From contig NZ_VKAB01000049.1 of the NCBI RefSeq assembly GCF_009769385.1, positions 1-62,962 on the forward strand: 62,962 nucleotides of DNA. Direction: 5' to 3'. Each line of letters starts with the position of its first letter. The stretch's first letter is position 1. This document shows, piece by piece, positions 1 to 8,694 of the stretch. Position numbers and translations under genes: made by a program. The notes under the pieces were generated by a model, which was given only the letters and a program-made list of their open reading frames with translations, was not told the DNA's origin and made no database searches. The stretch comes from Saccharothrix deserti (GTDB lineage: Bacteria > Actinomycetota > Actinomycetes > Mycobacteriales > Pseudonocardiaceae).

Positions 1-76
1 GCGACACGCTGACCAGCACGAACACCCCCCGTCTAGTGACACGCCATGTCACCGGGCAACCACGTATTTCCGCAGG

Positions 77-1588
77 TCAACCCGCCAATTCGTGGACTAA
101 CCAACACCCTGATCTGTGGAACCCAGGTTCGTTGAGCAGCGCAATTTGCAGCTTTTCCGCCAGGGCGCGCTTTTCGGGGTCCTTGTGGAGTGACATCGCG
201 GCGAGCACGTCCTCGAAGTAGTCGCGCCTGCCCTGGTTGACCCGGGTCCCGTCGGGAAGCGTGCGGGCGCTGTAGTCGCCGTCCGGCCCTTTGGTCTCCT
301 GGACGATGTAGCGAGGCTCGTCCACCCCTCGATCGTGGATCTCGAAGATCTGGTCGAACTCCCCGCTGCCCGCACCGGTGTCGTGCAGCGGCCGGACCGT
401 CGCCAGCGGCTCGCCGGGATTGTTCGGGTCGACCACGTCGAACACTTCGCGTTTCGGGTTGTCCGGATCGGGGCGTCGCACGAACTCGACGTCCTCGCCG
501 TACTCGCGGGCCAGTCGGTTGCGCAACGCGTACTCACCCACGTCCTCGCCGAGGTCTTCGCCCGCGTCCCTCCGCCGGGACATCGCGTCTTTTACCTGCT
601 TCGAGTCTTCGTCGAACGACTCGGAGGTCGTCTTGTAGTGCTCGGCGGCGGCGTTGCGCTCCTCCATGGCCAGCCGGATGCGCTCGCGGTGCTCCTCACG
701 CCACCCGTTCGTGCTCGGCCGCTCCGGGGCCTCGGCGGTGTTCGCGGGATTGTCGACGGGATCCGCCGGCCTGTCCGTGCCATCCGTGCGGTTCGGCGTG
801 CTGATGTCCTCCGGCTCCTTCGGCAGCACTCGGTTGCCGTCCTCGTCGAACCGCTCGTGCCTGCTCTTGTCGAAGTCGGGGCGCAGCGGGGGTGGCTGGC
901 TGTCGGCGAAATCGAGTTCGCCGTTCTTCCGGATCAGCTTGTGCGTCTCCTTGCCGTCCGAGTCCCGACGGGCGTCGCCGGGCTTGCGGGCGATGACGTC
1001 CTTGCCGTCTTTGTTCTTGTACTCGATGTAGTGCTTGTCGAAGTACTCCGGGTCGTTGATCTTCTGTCGCGGGGTCAGCCCGGACGGATGGTCCGGCTCG
1101 TCCTGCCAGGCGGTGTCGTCCGACTTCCCCCGGTCTTTGGCGGCCGCGGGGTCGAGGTCGGTCTTGTCGGTGTCCTTGGTGCCGGGGACGAAGCCGTCGT
1201 CGCTTGCTTTGGTGGTGGTGCCGTCGGGGCGGTGGGTTTGCCATTCGCCGTTCGGCGGGATCTTGGGTTGGCGGTTGCCGTCGGGGCCGATTTCGGCGTC
1301 GCTGGTGTAGACGCGGCCTTGGGTGTCGGTCCAGGCGGGTTTGGTGGGGGCGAGGACGTCGGCGCCGGTGTGGGTGGAGAGGCGGTTGGCGAAGTCGTTG
1401 CTGCCGGCATCGCAGCCGATCAGGCGGATGGGGGTTTTGCCGTCCCAGCCGTTGCGGCGCAGCAGGTCGCCGTATTCCTCCGGGGTGTAGGTGTGGTTGC
1501 CGATGCGCGCCCGGCCGTCCGGGGTGACGTGGACGTCGGCGGTGAAGTAGCGGGGGTCGTGCGGCACGCGGTGGGGCAGGTCGCCCAT
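77..1588 (-). pseudogene. C-terminal effector half of an ESX-type polymorphic toxin (separated by a frameshift)
   Basis: This frame continues the gene that begins near position 3966, but it is in a different phase. It stays open upstream of its first ATG at 1588 to about 1850, reading a repetitive RDPD-rich linker. After the linker comes a compact region with IRLIGCDAGSNDFA and a following TGADVLAPT, a pattern I associate with effector domains of WXG-type proteins. The last 150 residues contain FDQIFEIHD and later IVQETKG, which resembles the D...ExK core of restriction-endonuclease-fold toxins. The nuclease assignment is inference from this motif only. No immunity gene is visible because the window ends 76 bases downstream. 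The stop is TGA at 77-79. Confidence 0.6.
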
Positions 1589-3966
1589 GTCCGGGTCGCC
1601 CCGGTGGTGCGAGATGCCCGCCGGGGTCGTCTCGCCGTGGCGGGTGTGGGCCTCGTCGATGTCCGGCCGATCCCCGTCAGGCCGGTCCGGGTTCGGCTGG
1701 TCGCCGTCGGGATCGCGGTGCGATCCGTCGGGGTCACGGTGGGGCGTGCCGGAGTCGGGGTCGCGGTATGGCGAACTGTCGGGGTCGCGGTGCGGTGGGG
1801 TCCATTGCTCGGGTTCCCTGCGCGGTCCGGGCGCGCCATCCGGGTCGCGGCGGGGTGGCGGGACATTCCCGGGGGTGCGGGGTGGGCGGGGTCCTGGCGT
1901 GGTGGTGTGCCGTCGTGGGGGCGGGGTCCGGGAGCGTCGGGGTGGCGCGGAGGCGTCGTACCACCCGGACCGGAATGGGTCGGACCGCCGGTGTGAGCAG
2001 GACCGCTGGTGCCCCTCGATGGCGCGCCTCCGGGGCTGGGGCTTCCAGGACCGACGTGGCTGGGGGCGGGGCGTGAGGGCGGCGTGCCGCCGGGACCGGT
2101 GGGGGCGGTGCTTCTTGCGGGTGGGCTCGCTGGGCCGCTACCAGGGCTTGCGTGTGCGGAGGGTGGCGTGGGGCCGGTGTTGGCGGGGCCGTACGGCGGC
2201 GTGTTGGTCGGTCCGTGCGGTGACGTGGACGTGGACGGGGTGGTCGTGTGCGGTGTGGAGGCGCTGGACGGGGCAAAGGATGACGGGCTGGCGTTGTCCG
2301 GTGTTCGTGTCGGGGGGAGGCCGGAACCCAGGTCGCCTCGGCTGCCCGGTGTTCCGGTCCAACCGCCACCACTGCCCGGCCTTGCGCCCGCGCCGCCACC
2401 ATTCGGTGCGCCACCGCCGGGTGTACCGGTGGGTGTGCCGCCGGGGGTGGGTTGGCCGGTCGGTGTGACGGGCGGGTTGCCGTGCGGGTTGCCGTGCGGG
2501 CCGGTGTTCGGGCCGCCGGTCTGGGGTTGTCCGGGACGGCTTGGTGCTTCCGGTGTTGTGGCTGTGGCCGCTGCGGTGTTGTCGACGCGCGACGGCGTCG
2601 GCGCGGCGGGGGAGCCGGTGCCGCCGGTGCCACTGCCGGGAGAGCCGCCTCCGCCGGCAGGAGTGGGGCCAGGAGTGCTCGGCTGCCCCATTGGTCCGCC
2701 GCGGTGTTCGCCCGGCGGGGTGGACGGGCCCGGAGTGGTGCTGCGCGGGGCGTCGGAGTCGGTGTTGTGGGGGTCTCGGCCGGGACGTGGTGCGGAGGCG
2801 GGCGTGTCCGTCGGGTCGCCGCGTCCGGGGCGGGACGTGGCGGGGTCGGCCGTGGGTGCGGTGCCCGATGTCGTGGTCGTGTCACGTGGGCGGTCGGACG
2901 GCGGCGAGTCCGAGCCCGGTGAATTCGAGCCAGGTGAGTTCGAGCCCGGCGTGGTCGAGCCCGGAGTCGGTGAGCCAGGCGTCGTTGAGTCCGGCGTCGT
3001 CGAGTCCGGGGTGGTGTTCGGAGTGGTGTCCGGGGTGGCCTGGTCGGAAGACGGCGAGTCGCCGTCCCCGCGGCCGGTGCTGCCGGACGGGGTGTCGACA
3101 TCCGCCCTACCGGTCTGGAGGAAGCCGCCCTGGCGGACGTTCTTCGAGCTGAGCACGTCCAGACCGGTGGCCTTGCCCGCCAGCTTGCCGACCGTCTTCA
3201 TGATCTTCTCGAAGACCTCGACCAGGCGCTTCAGCAGCGGCGAGACCTTCTTGATCGTGTCCAGCAGGTCCTGGATGATCTTGGCGATCTTGGTCGCCCA
3301 CTTGGAGATCGCGGCCACCGCCTGGGCCACGATCACCGGGGTGCCGAAGCCCAGCGAGAACACCGCTTCCAGCACCCACGCGATGAGCTTGCCCACGAGA
3401 TCCGCGATCAGGTCGCGCACGATCTCGCGCACGAACGCGACGACCATGCCCATCATGCCGACGACGGTGCCCACCGTGCCCGCGGCCGACGCCGCGCCGG
3501 TCAGCGCGTCGCCGTGCACCTTCGAGTTCGCGAGGTAGCTCTCCGCCGCCGCACCGGTCCAGCCCTCCGTGCCGGACTTCACCCCCGAGGAGTACTCCTC
3601 GGCGATCTTGCCCAACTCCTCGGAGACCTTCCCCCACGTCGCCGAGTACGACTCGATCACCGGCGGGTTCCCGGCCAACCAGTCCAACATGTCCTTCAAC
3701 GGCTGCACGTGCTCCATCAGGAACGACGCCGCCGACGACATCAGCGTGCCGAACGGGTCGATCGCCATGGCCGCCGCGTCCGCGGCCAACCCGACCATGC
3801 CCAGCCCGGCCTGGACCCAGTTGCCGTCCTTGATCCCGTTGAACGTGTCCATCGCCGACTCCGCGATGGAGATCCCGGTCATCCAGCCGTTGTCACCGGT
3901 GCCGGCGTTGAACAACCCGCCGGGCTCGGCGTCCGGCTTGACCACCAGATCGTTCGGCCCCGTCAC
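1420..3966 (-). pseudogene. N-terminal half of ESX (type VII) secreted polymorphic toxin, WXG-like domain plus Pro-rich linker
   Basis: The first 270 residues are helical and contain a W-x-G turn (GTEGWTGAAAESY), followed by hydrophobic helices, the usual delivery module of actinobacterial ESX-secreted toxins. From about residue 280 the protein becomes a long Pro/Thr/Ser/Gly linker. Below about 1870 the frame turns into a T/R-rich run typical of an out-of-phase reading, while another frame takes up sensible RDPD repeats and the toxin end. The intact protein would be about 1,295 residues. GTG at 3966 is preferred because a GGGGG run lies just upstream; another GTG at 3984 is possible. I call it a frameshifted gene, caused either by real decay or by a base error in a G run. 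Confidence 0.65.
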
Positions 3967-4155
3967 AGCGCACCCCCGCGCCACCCGGATCCGCGCGCGT
4001 CACCACGTGCAGCCATGGCGCAGTCCTCCCCAGTCCGTCCGCCAGGCGATACCACCCAGGTTGACGCAAAAGGAGTACGACCGGTTCCGGAACGCCGTCG
4101 GACAACCCGGTCGGAGCAATGCGCCCGATTGTCCACAATGGACAAATGGGACCAG

Positions 4156-5226
4156 TCAGAGACGACCGGACGGGCGATTGCCCGCCCTGATGACCTCGAC
4201 CTGCTCGGCGGTGAACGGCGGGTCGAGCAGGTCGCCGCGTTGGGCGTGACAGCGGATGTCGGCGATGTAGTGCATGCGGTCGGGCAGGTCCGCCCAGTCC
4301 CGCGCGGCGGTGTCGGTCAGACTGTCGGACGTCGGGTCGACCATTCGGAGCAACGCGAGCAGTTCGGGGTCGGACAGCTCCGCGAGGATCGGCGGGAACC
4401 GCGCCGGCAGGTCCTCCCCCAGGTCGAGCACCTGGCCGTCGGGCAACGCCATCGTCATCAGGTGCTCGGTGACCGCCCGCCGGACCAACGCGCGCACGTG
4501 GTCGGCCAACTGCTCACCGGCGATGCGAACGGCGTTCCTCCGGCCGAGCACGGTCAACAGCGCCAACCGCAGCCACCTCACCACCCGGTTGCCCGGCAAC
4601 AGCAGTTCGAACAGCCGGCGTTCGAGTTCACGGGGATCGACGACCGGCGCTTCGAGCGCGGCGGCGATCTCCGGTTGCAGCCGGGTCTGCTCGTGCAGGC
4701 CGATCTCGATGTCGGCCAGGAGCAGGAGTTCGGCCCGCTGCTTGGCGTCCCGGGTGAACATCGCCCGGTAGTATCGGCCGAACGCCTGCCGCAGGTAACG
4801 CTGCCCCTCGGGCGGCTCACCCGCCCGCAACCCCGCGCAGAACTCCGCGATCCGCCCCTCGTCGGCAACGGTGTCACCGGCAAAAGTGGCCACGAAGCGG
4901 GCGAACTCGCGGGCGATCTCCTCGAAGACCTTCAGGTTGCCCCGTGCCGCCGCGCCACTGGCCGCGTCGAGCCGCGCCGTCGTCAGCACGGCCTGCCGCA
5001 CCAACCGCTCAGCGCCCTCGACGGCGTCCCGGGGAACGATCCGCCGCAGGCCGCGCACCAGCAGCTCGACCCCGGCGGCCACCTCGGGCGAGGAACGCAG
5101 CAGCCGCTCCAAGGTGCGCGCCAGGTCCTCCTGCCGGATGGTCTGGCCGATCTGCTTGGACGCCCACACCGCGAACGTGCACCAGTTCGCGGACCCGCCG
5201 GTGAGACCGGCCAGCGCCCGCGACAA
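4156..5226 (-). CDS. Conserved hypothetical protein, start uncertain
   Basis: A 356-residue, mostly alpha-helical, soluble-looking protein with no signal peptide and no catalytic motif that I recognise. The N-terminal text NWCTFAVWASKQIGQTIR looks like a conserved block of an actinobacterial family of unknown function. The only start in this frame is TTG at 5226. The frame remains open upstream and reads convincing protein (IAAHAEPVVRNLRITHCYHEL) back to about 5290 without ATG or GTG, while an ATG at 5297 lies in another phase. The true start may therefore be upstream with a one-base indel. It stands alone between the toxin gene and the liv operon terminator. Confidence 0.6.
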   Translation of the reverse strand: MSRALAGLTGGSANWCTFAVWASKQIGQTIRQEDLARTLERLLRSSPEVAAGVELLVRGLRRIVPRDAVEGAERLVRQAVLTTARLDAASGAAARGNLKVFEEIAREFARFVATFAGDTVADEGRIAEFCAGLRAGEPPEGQRYLRQAFGRYYRAMFTRDAKQRAELLLLADIEIGLHEQTRLQPEIAAALEAPVVDPRELERRLFELLLPGNRVVRWLRLALLTVLGRRNAVRIAGEQLADHVRALVRRAVTEHLMTMALPDGQVLDLGEDLPARFPPILAELSDPELLALLRMVDPTSDSLTDTAARDWADLPDRMHYIADIRCHAQRGDLLDPPFTAEQVEVIRAGNRPSGRL

Positions 5227-5308
5227 CTCGTGGTAGCAGTGGGTGATCCGGAGGTTGCGGACGACGGGCTCGGCGTGCGCGGCGATCCGGTCGACATCGG
5301 AAACCGCG

Positions 5309-5347
5309 GGCGGCGCCCCGGCCGGGAGGAGTGGCCGGGGCGCCGCC
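5309..5347 (-). terminator. Hairpin terminator of the liv operon
   Basis: A perfect 15-bp inverted repeat (GGCGGCGCCCCGGCC and its complement) with a 9-base loop lies 57 bases beyond the livK stop. It has no T-run, which is common for actinobacterial terminators. Short GGATCAGG repeats lie between it and the stop codon. Confidence 0.65.
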
Positions 5348-5403
5348 GTGTCCGAGCGGTCAGGTCAGGATCAGGTCCGGATCAGGTGGGGGCCAGGTCG
5401 GGA

Positions 5404-6696
5404 TCAGGTGTAGCAGGGCTTCTCGAACTTGAAGTCCTTCGCCGTCGGCCCGGTGAAGAAGTCCTCCACCAGGCTCACCGCGGTCGGCGCCGTCTCGTCC
5501 GGCTTGTAGATCAACGTCTGCCGGAACGTGCTGTCGTTCGCGTTCCCGGAGAAGTTGCCCGCACCGGACGGCAACATGCCCTCGTAGTCCACCGAGTTCA
5601 ACTGCCGCACCGCGCCCAGCAGACCGGCGCGGGTCAGGTCCTTGTTCTCCGCCGCCTTCGTCAGCGCCGCCTTCAACGGGTACGACCACACCCACCCGGC
5701 CGTGTAGCCGTCGTTCGGCGTCACGCCCGGCAGGGCTTCACGCATCGCGTTGTGCCCCGGCGTGTCCGTCGCCCACGCCTTCCACGGCGCCGACTGCAGG
5801 TACAGCGCCTTGATCGCGGGCGCGGCGGGGCTCGCCATCAGTCCCGGGTTCCACGTCGGCGACGTGCCGATGAACTTGCCCGTGAAACCACGCGCCGCGG
5901 TCTGGCCGATGATCACCGCCGCGTCGGTCGGCCCGGTGGTCAGGATGACGACGTCCGGCTTGTTCGCCAGCACCGCGTCGATCGCGCCGCCCTGGTTGTC
6001 CTGGCCGGTCTGGGTGACCGCGTTCGTGAACGGCACCCCGCGCTTCTCCGCCGCGAGCTTCGCGCCCGCCGCCGCGTCGTCGCCGTAGTCACCGGGCAGG
6101 TGCACGGCCATCACGCTCTTCGCGCCGAGCTTCTCCACCGCGTAGTCCACCGAGTTCATCGACTCGATGCAGTAGTTCGCGCCGGATTCGAGGACGACCT
6201 CCTCCACGCCCCACAGCGACGTCCACGACGCGGGCACGCTGACCATCTGCGTGTTCTCCAGGTCGGGCAGGATCGCGGCGGTCGTGGGCGAGCCGAGGGT
6301 CTGCGCCAGGGCCAGCACCTTGCCCTTGATCTCCTGGTACACCTGGTTGTGGATCTGCGGGTTGTACTTGTTGTCCTTCACGTGCGTCGTGACGTCCACG
6401 TCGTACCCGGCGATGCCGCCCTGGTCGTTCACCCGCTTCCAGAACGCCTTCTGCGCATCGGTGATCGGCACCGCCAGCGTCTTGAACGGCCCTTCGGTCA
6501 GGTCCGAGATCGACCCGAGGTAGATGCAGCCGCGGTCACTGTGGCCGGTGTTCGGGCACGGCTCGCCGGTCACGCCGAAGTCGACCTTGATACCGCCCTT
6601 GCCCTCCTGCGGGGCCGCGCCGTCGCCACCGCGACACGCGACGGCGGCCAGCGCCACCACGGAGAACACCGCCAGCACCACTCTGTGCCTTGCCAT
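5404..6696 (-). CDS. livK: Branched-chain amino acid-type ABC transporter, substrate-binding lipoprotein
   Basis: Last gene of the leftward liv operon. ATG at 6696 follows an AAAGGGTGG ribosome-binding site and gives a short basic N-terminus, a hydrophobic stretch and a cysteine near residue 21 (AAVACRGG), a lipoprotein signal with a weak lipobox. The remaining 400 residues are of the LivJ/LivK periplasmic-binding family (Peripla_BP_6 fold), with GSISDLTEGPFKTLAVPITD at the start of the ligand-binding fold and the later VVILTTGPTDAAVIIGQ. The ligand is unknown. Co-transcription with an acyl-CoA synthetase suggests a carboxylic acid that is converted to its CoA thioester rather than a proteinogenic amino acid. 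Confidence 0.88.
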   Translation of the reverse strand: MARHRVVLAVFSVVALAAVACRGGDGAAPQEGKGGIKVDFGVTGEPCPNTGHSDRGCIYLGSISDLTEGPFKTLAVPITDAQKAFWKRVNDQGGIAGYDVDVTTHVKDNKYNPQIHNQVYQEIKGKVLALAQTLGSPTTAAILPDLENTQMVSVPASWTSLWGVEEVVLESGANYCIESMNSVDYAVEKLGAKSVMAVHLPGDYGDDAAAGAKLAAEKRGVPFTNAVTQTGQDNQGGAIDAVLANKPDVVILTTGPTDAAVIIGQTAARGFTGKFIGTSPTWNPGLMASPAAPAIKALYLQSAPWKAWATDTPGHNAMREALPGVTPNDGYTAGWVWSYPLKAALTKAAENKDLTRAGLLGAVRQLNSVDYEGMLPSGAGNFSGNANDSTFRQTLIYKPDETAPTAVSLVEDFFTGPTAKDFKFEKPCYT

Positions 6697-6709
6697 CCCA
6701 TCCACCCTT

Positions 6710-7810
6710 TCAGTACGAGAAAGGCCACGTGCGCCAGTAGTTGCGGACGCGCACCCAGATACCGAACAGGCCACGTGGCTCCACGATCAGGAACACCACG
6801 ATCAGCAGCCCGTAGAGGACCGCCTCGACCTGGAACACCGTGACCGCCCCGGTCGCGTCGGCGCTGATGAACGGCAACACCGCGGGCAGTTCCCGGGTGA
6901 TGCGCGGCAGCAGCGTGATGAACAGCGCGCCCATGATCGCGCCGGAGATCGTGCCCGCGCCGCCGATGAGCACCATGGCGATGTACTGCACCGACAGCAG
7001 CAGGCCGAACGAGCCGGGGTCGAAGAACCCGTTGACCACGAACAACAACGAGCCCGCCACCCCGGCGTAGAACGACGACACGGCGAACGCCAGCGCCTTG
7101 TACCGGGTCAGGTCCACCCCGATCACCGCCGCCGCGAGGTCGCGGTCCCGCACCGCCGCGAACGCCCGCCCGATCCGCGACCGCACCAGGTTCCGCGCCA
7201 GCACCCCGAAGATCACCAGCAGCACGAACATCAGCAGGTACAGCTGCTGCGGCCCGGTGAACAACTCCGACGGCCGGTCCAGTCGCACGCCGAACAGCTC
7301 CGGCACCGCCGCCGGCCGCCCCACGCCGGGACCACCGGTCAGCGACGTCCACTCCCGGAAGATGTGCTCGCCCAGGAACACCAGCCCCAGCGTCACGATC
7401 GCCAGGTACAGCCCGCGCAGCCGGACCGCGATCGGCGCCACGACCAGCCCCGCGAGCGCCGCCACCAGCCCGGACGCCAGCAGCCACACCGGCAGCGACG
7501 TCACACCGAACCCGAGCACCCGCCCGTCCGGGTCGCCCGACAGCGCCGCGCCCGTGTACGCGCCGATGGCCAGGAAGAACGCGTGCCCCAACGACACCTG
7601 CCCCGCGTACCCGGTCACGATGTTGAGCCCGATCGCGCCGATCGCCGCGACGAAACCCGTGGCCAACAGCATCAGCAGGTCGTCGGTGATGGCGAACGGC
7701 ATCAGCAGCGCCACCACCACCAACACCCCCGTCCACGCCCGCTTGGGCCGCGTGTTCAGGAACGCCGTGTCCTGCGCGTAAGAGGTGTACAGCTCCGGAC
7801 GACCCTTCAC
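6710..7810 (-). CDS. livM: Branched-chain amino acid-type ABC transporter permease LivM
   Basis: A 366-residue integral membrane protein with about ten hydrophobic segments and the LivM core GLNIVTGYAGQVSLGHAFFLAIGAY, followed by GGPGVGRPA and YLAIVTLGLVFL. GTG at 7810 overlaps the livH stop by four bases (GTGA), which indicates coupled translation. It forms the membrane channel together with LivH. The longer open frame upstream overlaps livH and is not real protein. Confidence 0.92.
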   Translation of the reverse strand: MKGRPELYTSYAQDTAFLNTRPKRAWTGVLVVVALLMPFAITDDLLMLLATGFVAAIGAIGLNIVTGYAGQVSLGHAFFLAIGAYTGAALSGDPDGRVLGFGVTSLPVWLLASGLVAALAGLVVAPIAVRLRGLYLAIVTLGLVFLGEHIFREWTSLTGGPGVGRPAAVPELFGVRLDRPSELFTGPQQLYLLMFVLLVIFGVLARNLVRSRIGRAFAAVRDRDLAAAVIGVDLTRYKALAFAVSSFYAGVAGSLLFVVNGFFDPGSFGLLLSVQYIAMVLIGGAGTISGAIMGALFITLLPRITRELPAVLPFISADATGAVTVFQVEAVLYGLLIVVFLIVEPRGLFGIWVRVRNYWRTWPFSY

Positions 7811-8694
7811 AGGCGTTCGACCTCCTTGCTGCCGAACAGCCCGTAGGGCCGCACGAGCAGCACGATCAGCATCAGCACGTACGGCGCGACCAGCGCGAAG
7901 TTCGGCCCCAGCCACGGCGCGACATCTCCCTGGTAGGTGCCGACGAGCGATTCCACGACCCCGACCGCCAGCCCGCCGACGACCGCGCCGCCCAGCGAGT
8001 CCAGGCCGCCGAGGATGATCGCGGGCAACGCCTTCAGCGCGATCACCCACAGCTGCTGGTCGACACCGGCGCCCGTCGCCACGAACACGCCCGCCAACGC
8101 CGCCAGCCCGCCCGCGATCGCCCACGACAGCGCGAACACCGAGCCGACCGAGATGCCCTGCGCCAGCGCGACCTCCTGGTCGTAGGCGACCGCGCGCATG
8201 GCCAGCCCGATCCGGGAGAACCGGAAGAACGCGAACAGCACCGCCACCACGACCACGGTCGTCCCGAGCATCACCAGGTACCGCTGCTGCACGTCCACAC
8301 CGAGCAGCGACACCGTTGACAGCCCCCACGGGTCGCCGACCTGCCGCACGTCCAGCCCGATGAACGCGTTGGTCACCACCCGCACCACCACGTCCACGCC
8401 GATGGTGATGATCGCGACCACGAACACCGGCTTGCCGATCATCGGCCGCAGCACGGTCCGCTCCACGCCCAGCGCCAGCGCCGCGATCAGCACCGCCGCG
8501 ACCGGCACGGCCACGAAGAACCCGACCTCCGCGGCCAGGTAGCTGACCAGCACCGCGCCCGCGAGCATGAACGCCGGCTGGGCGAAGCTGATCACGCGCG
8601 TCGACTTGTAGATGATGACGAAACCCAGCGCCAGCAACGCGTAGATCGAACCCGAGCCCAGACCGCGGATCAGCGATTGCAGGAACTCGCTCAT
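7807..8694 (-). CDS. livH: Branched-chain amino acid-type ABC transporter permease LivH
   Basis: A 295-residue multi-pass membrane protein of the LivH family. It has GLGSGSIYALLALGFVIIYK at the N-terminus, the conserved ISFAQPAFMLAGA segment, MRAVAYDQEVALAQGI (the EAA-type loop that contacts the ATPases), and LPAIILGGLDSLGGAVVGG near the end. ATG at 8694 overlaps the acyl-CoA synthetase stop by four bases (ATGA). It pairs with LivM in one operon. Confidence 0.92.
   Translation of the reverse strand: MSEFLQSLIRGLGSGSIYALLALGFVIIYKSTRVISFAQPAFMLAGAVLVSYLAAEVGFFVAVPVAAVLIAALALGVERTVLRPMIGKPVFVVAIITIGVDVVVRVVTNAFIGLDVRQVGDPWGLSTVSLLGVDVQQRYLVMLGTTVVVVAVLFAFFRFSRIGLAMRAVAYDQEVALAQGISVGSVFALSWAIAGGLAALAGVFVATGAGVDQQLWVIALKALPAIILGGLDSLGGAVVGGLAVGVVESLVGTYQGDVAPWLGPNFALVAPYVLMLIVLLVRPYGLFGSKEVERL

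Noticed and set aside
1860..1900. Programmed -1 frameshift in the toxin gene
   Set aside because: The sequence at the switch (GCA CCC CCG GGA) is not an X XXY YYZ slippery site and no clear downstream pseudoknot is seen; a simple indel is the better explanation.
335..3538. Long + strand frames opposite the toxin gene
   Set aside because: They mirror the Pro/Thr linker and are Gly/Val/Arg-rich with no domain. The minus strand carries the WXG-like domain.
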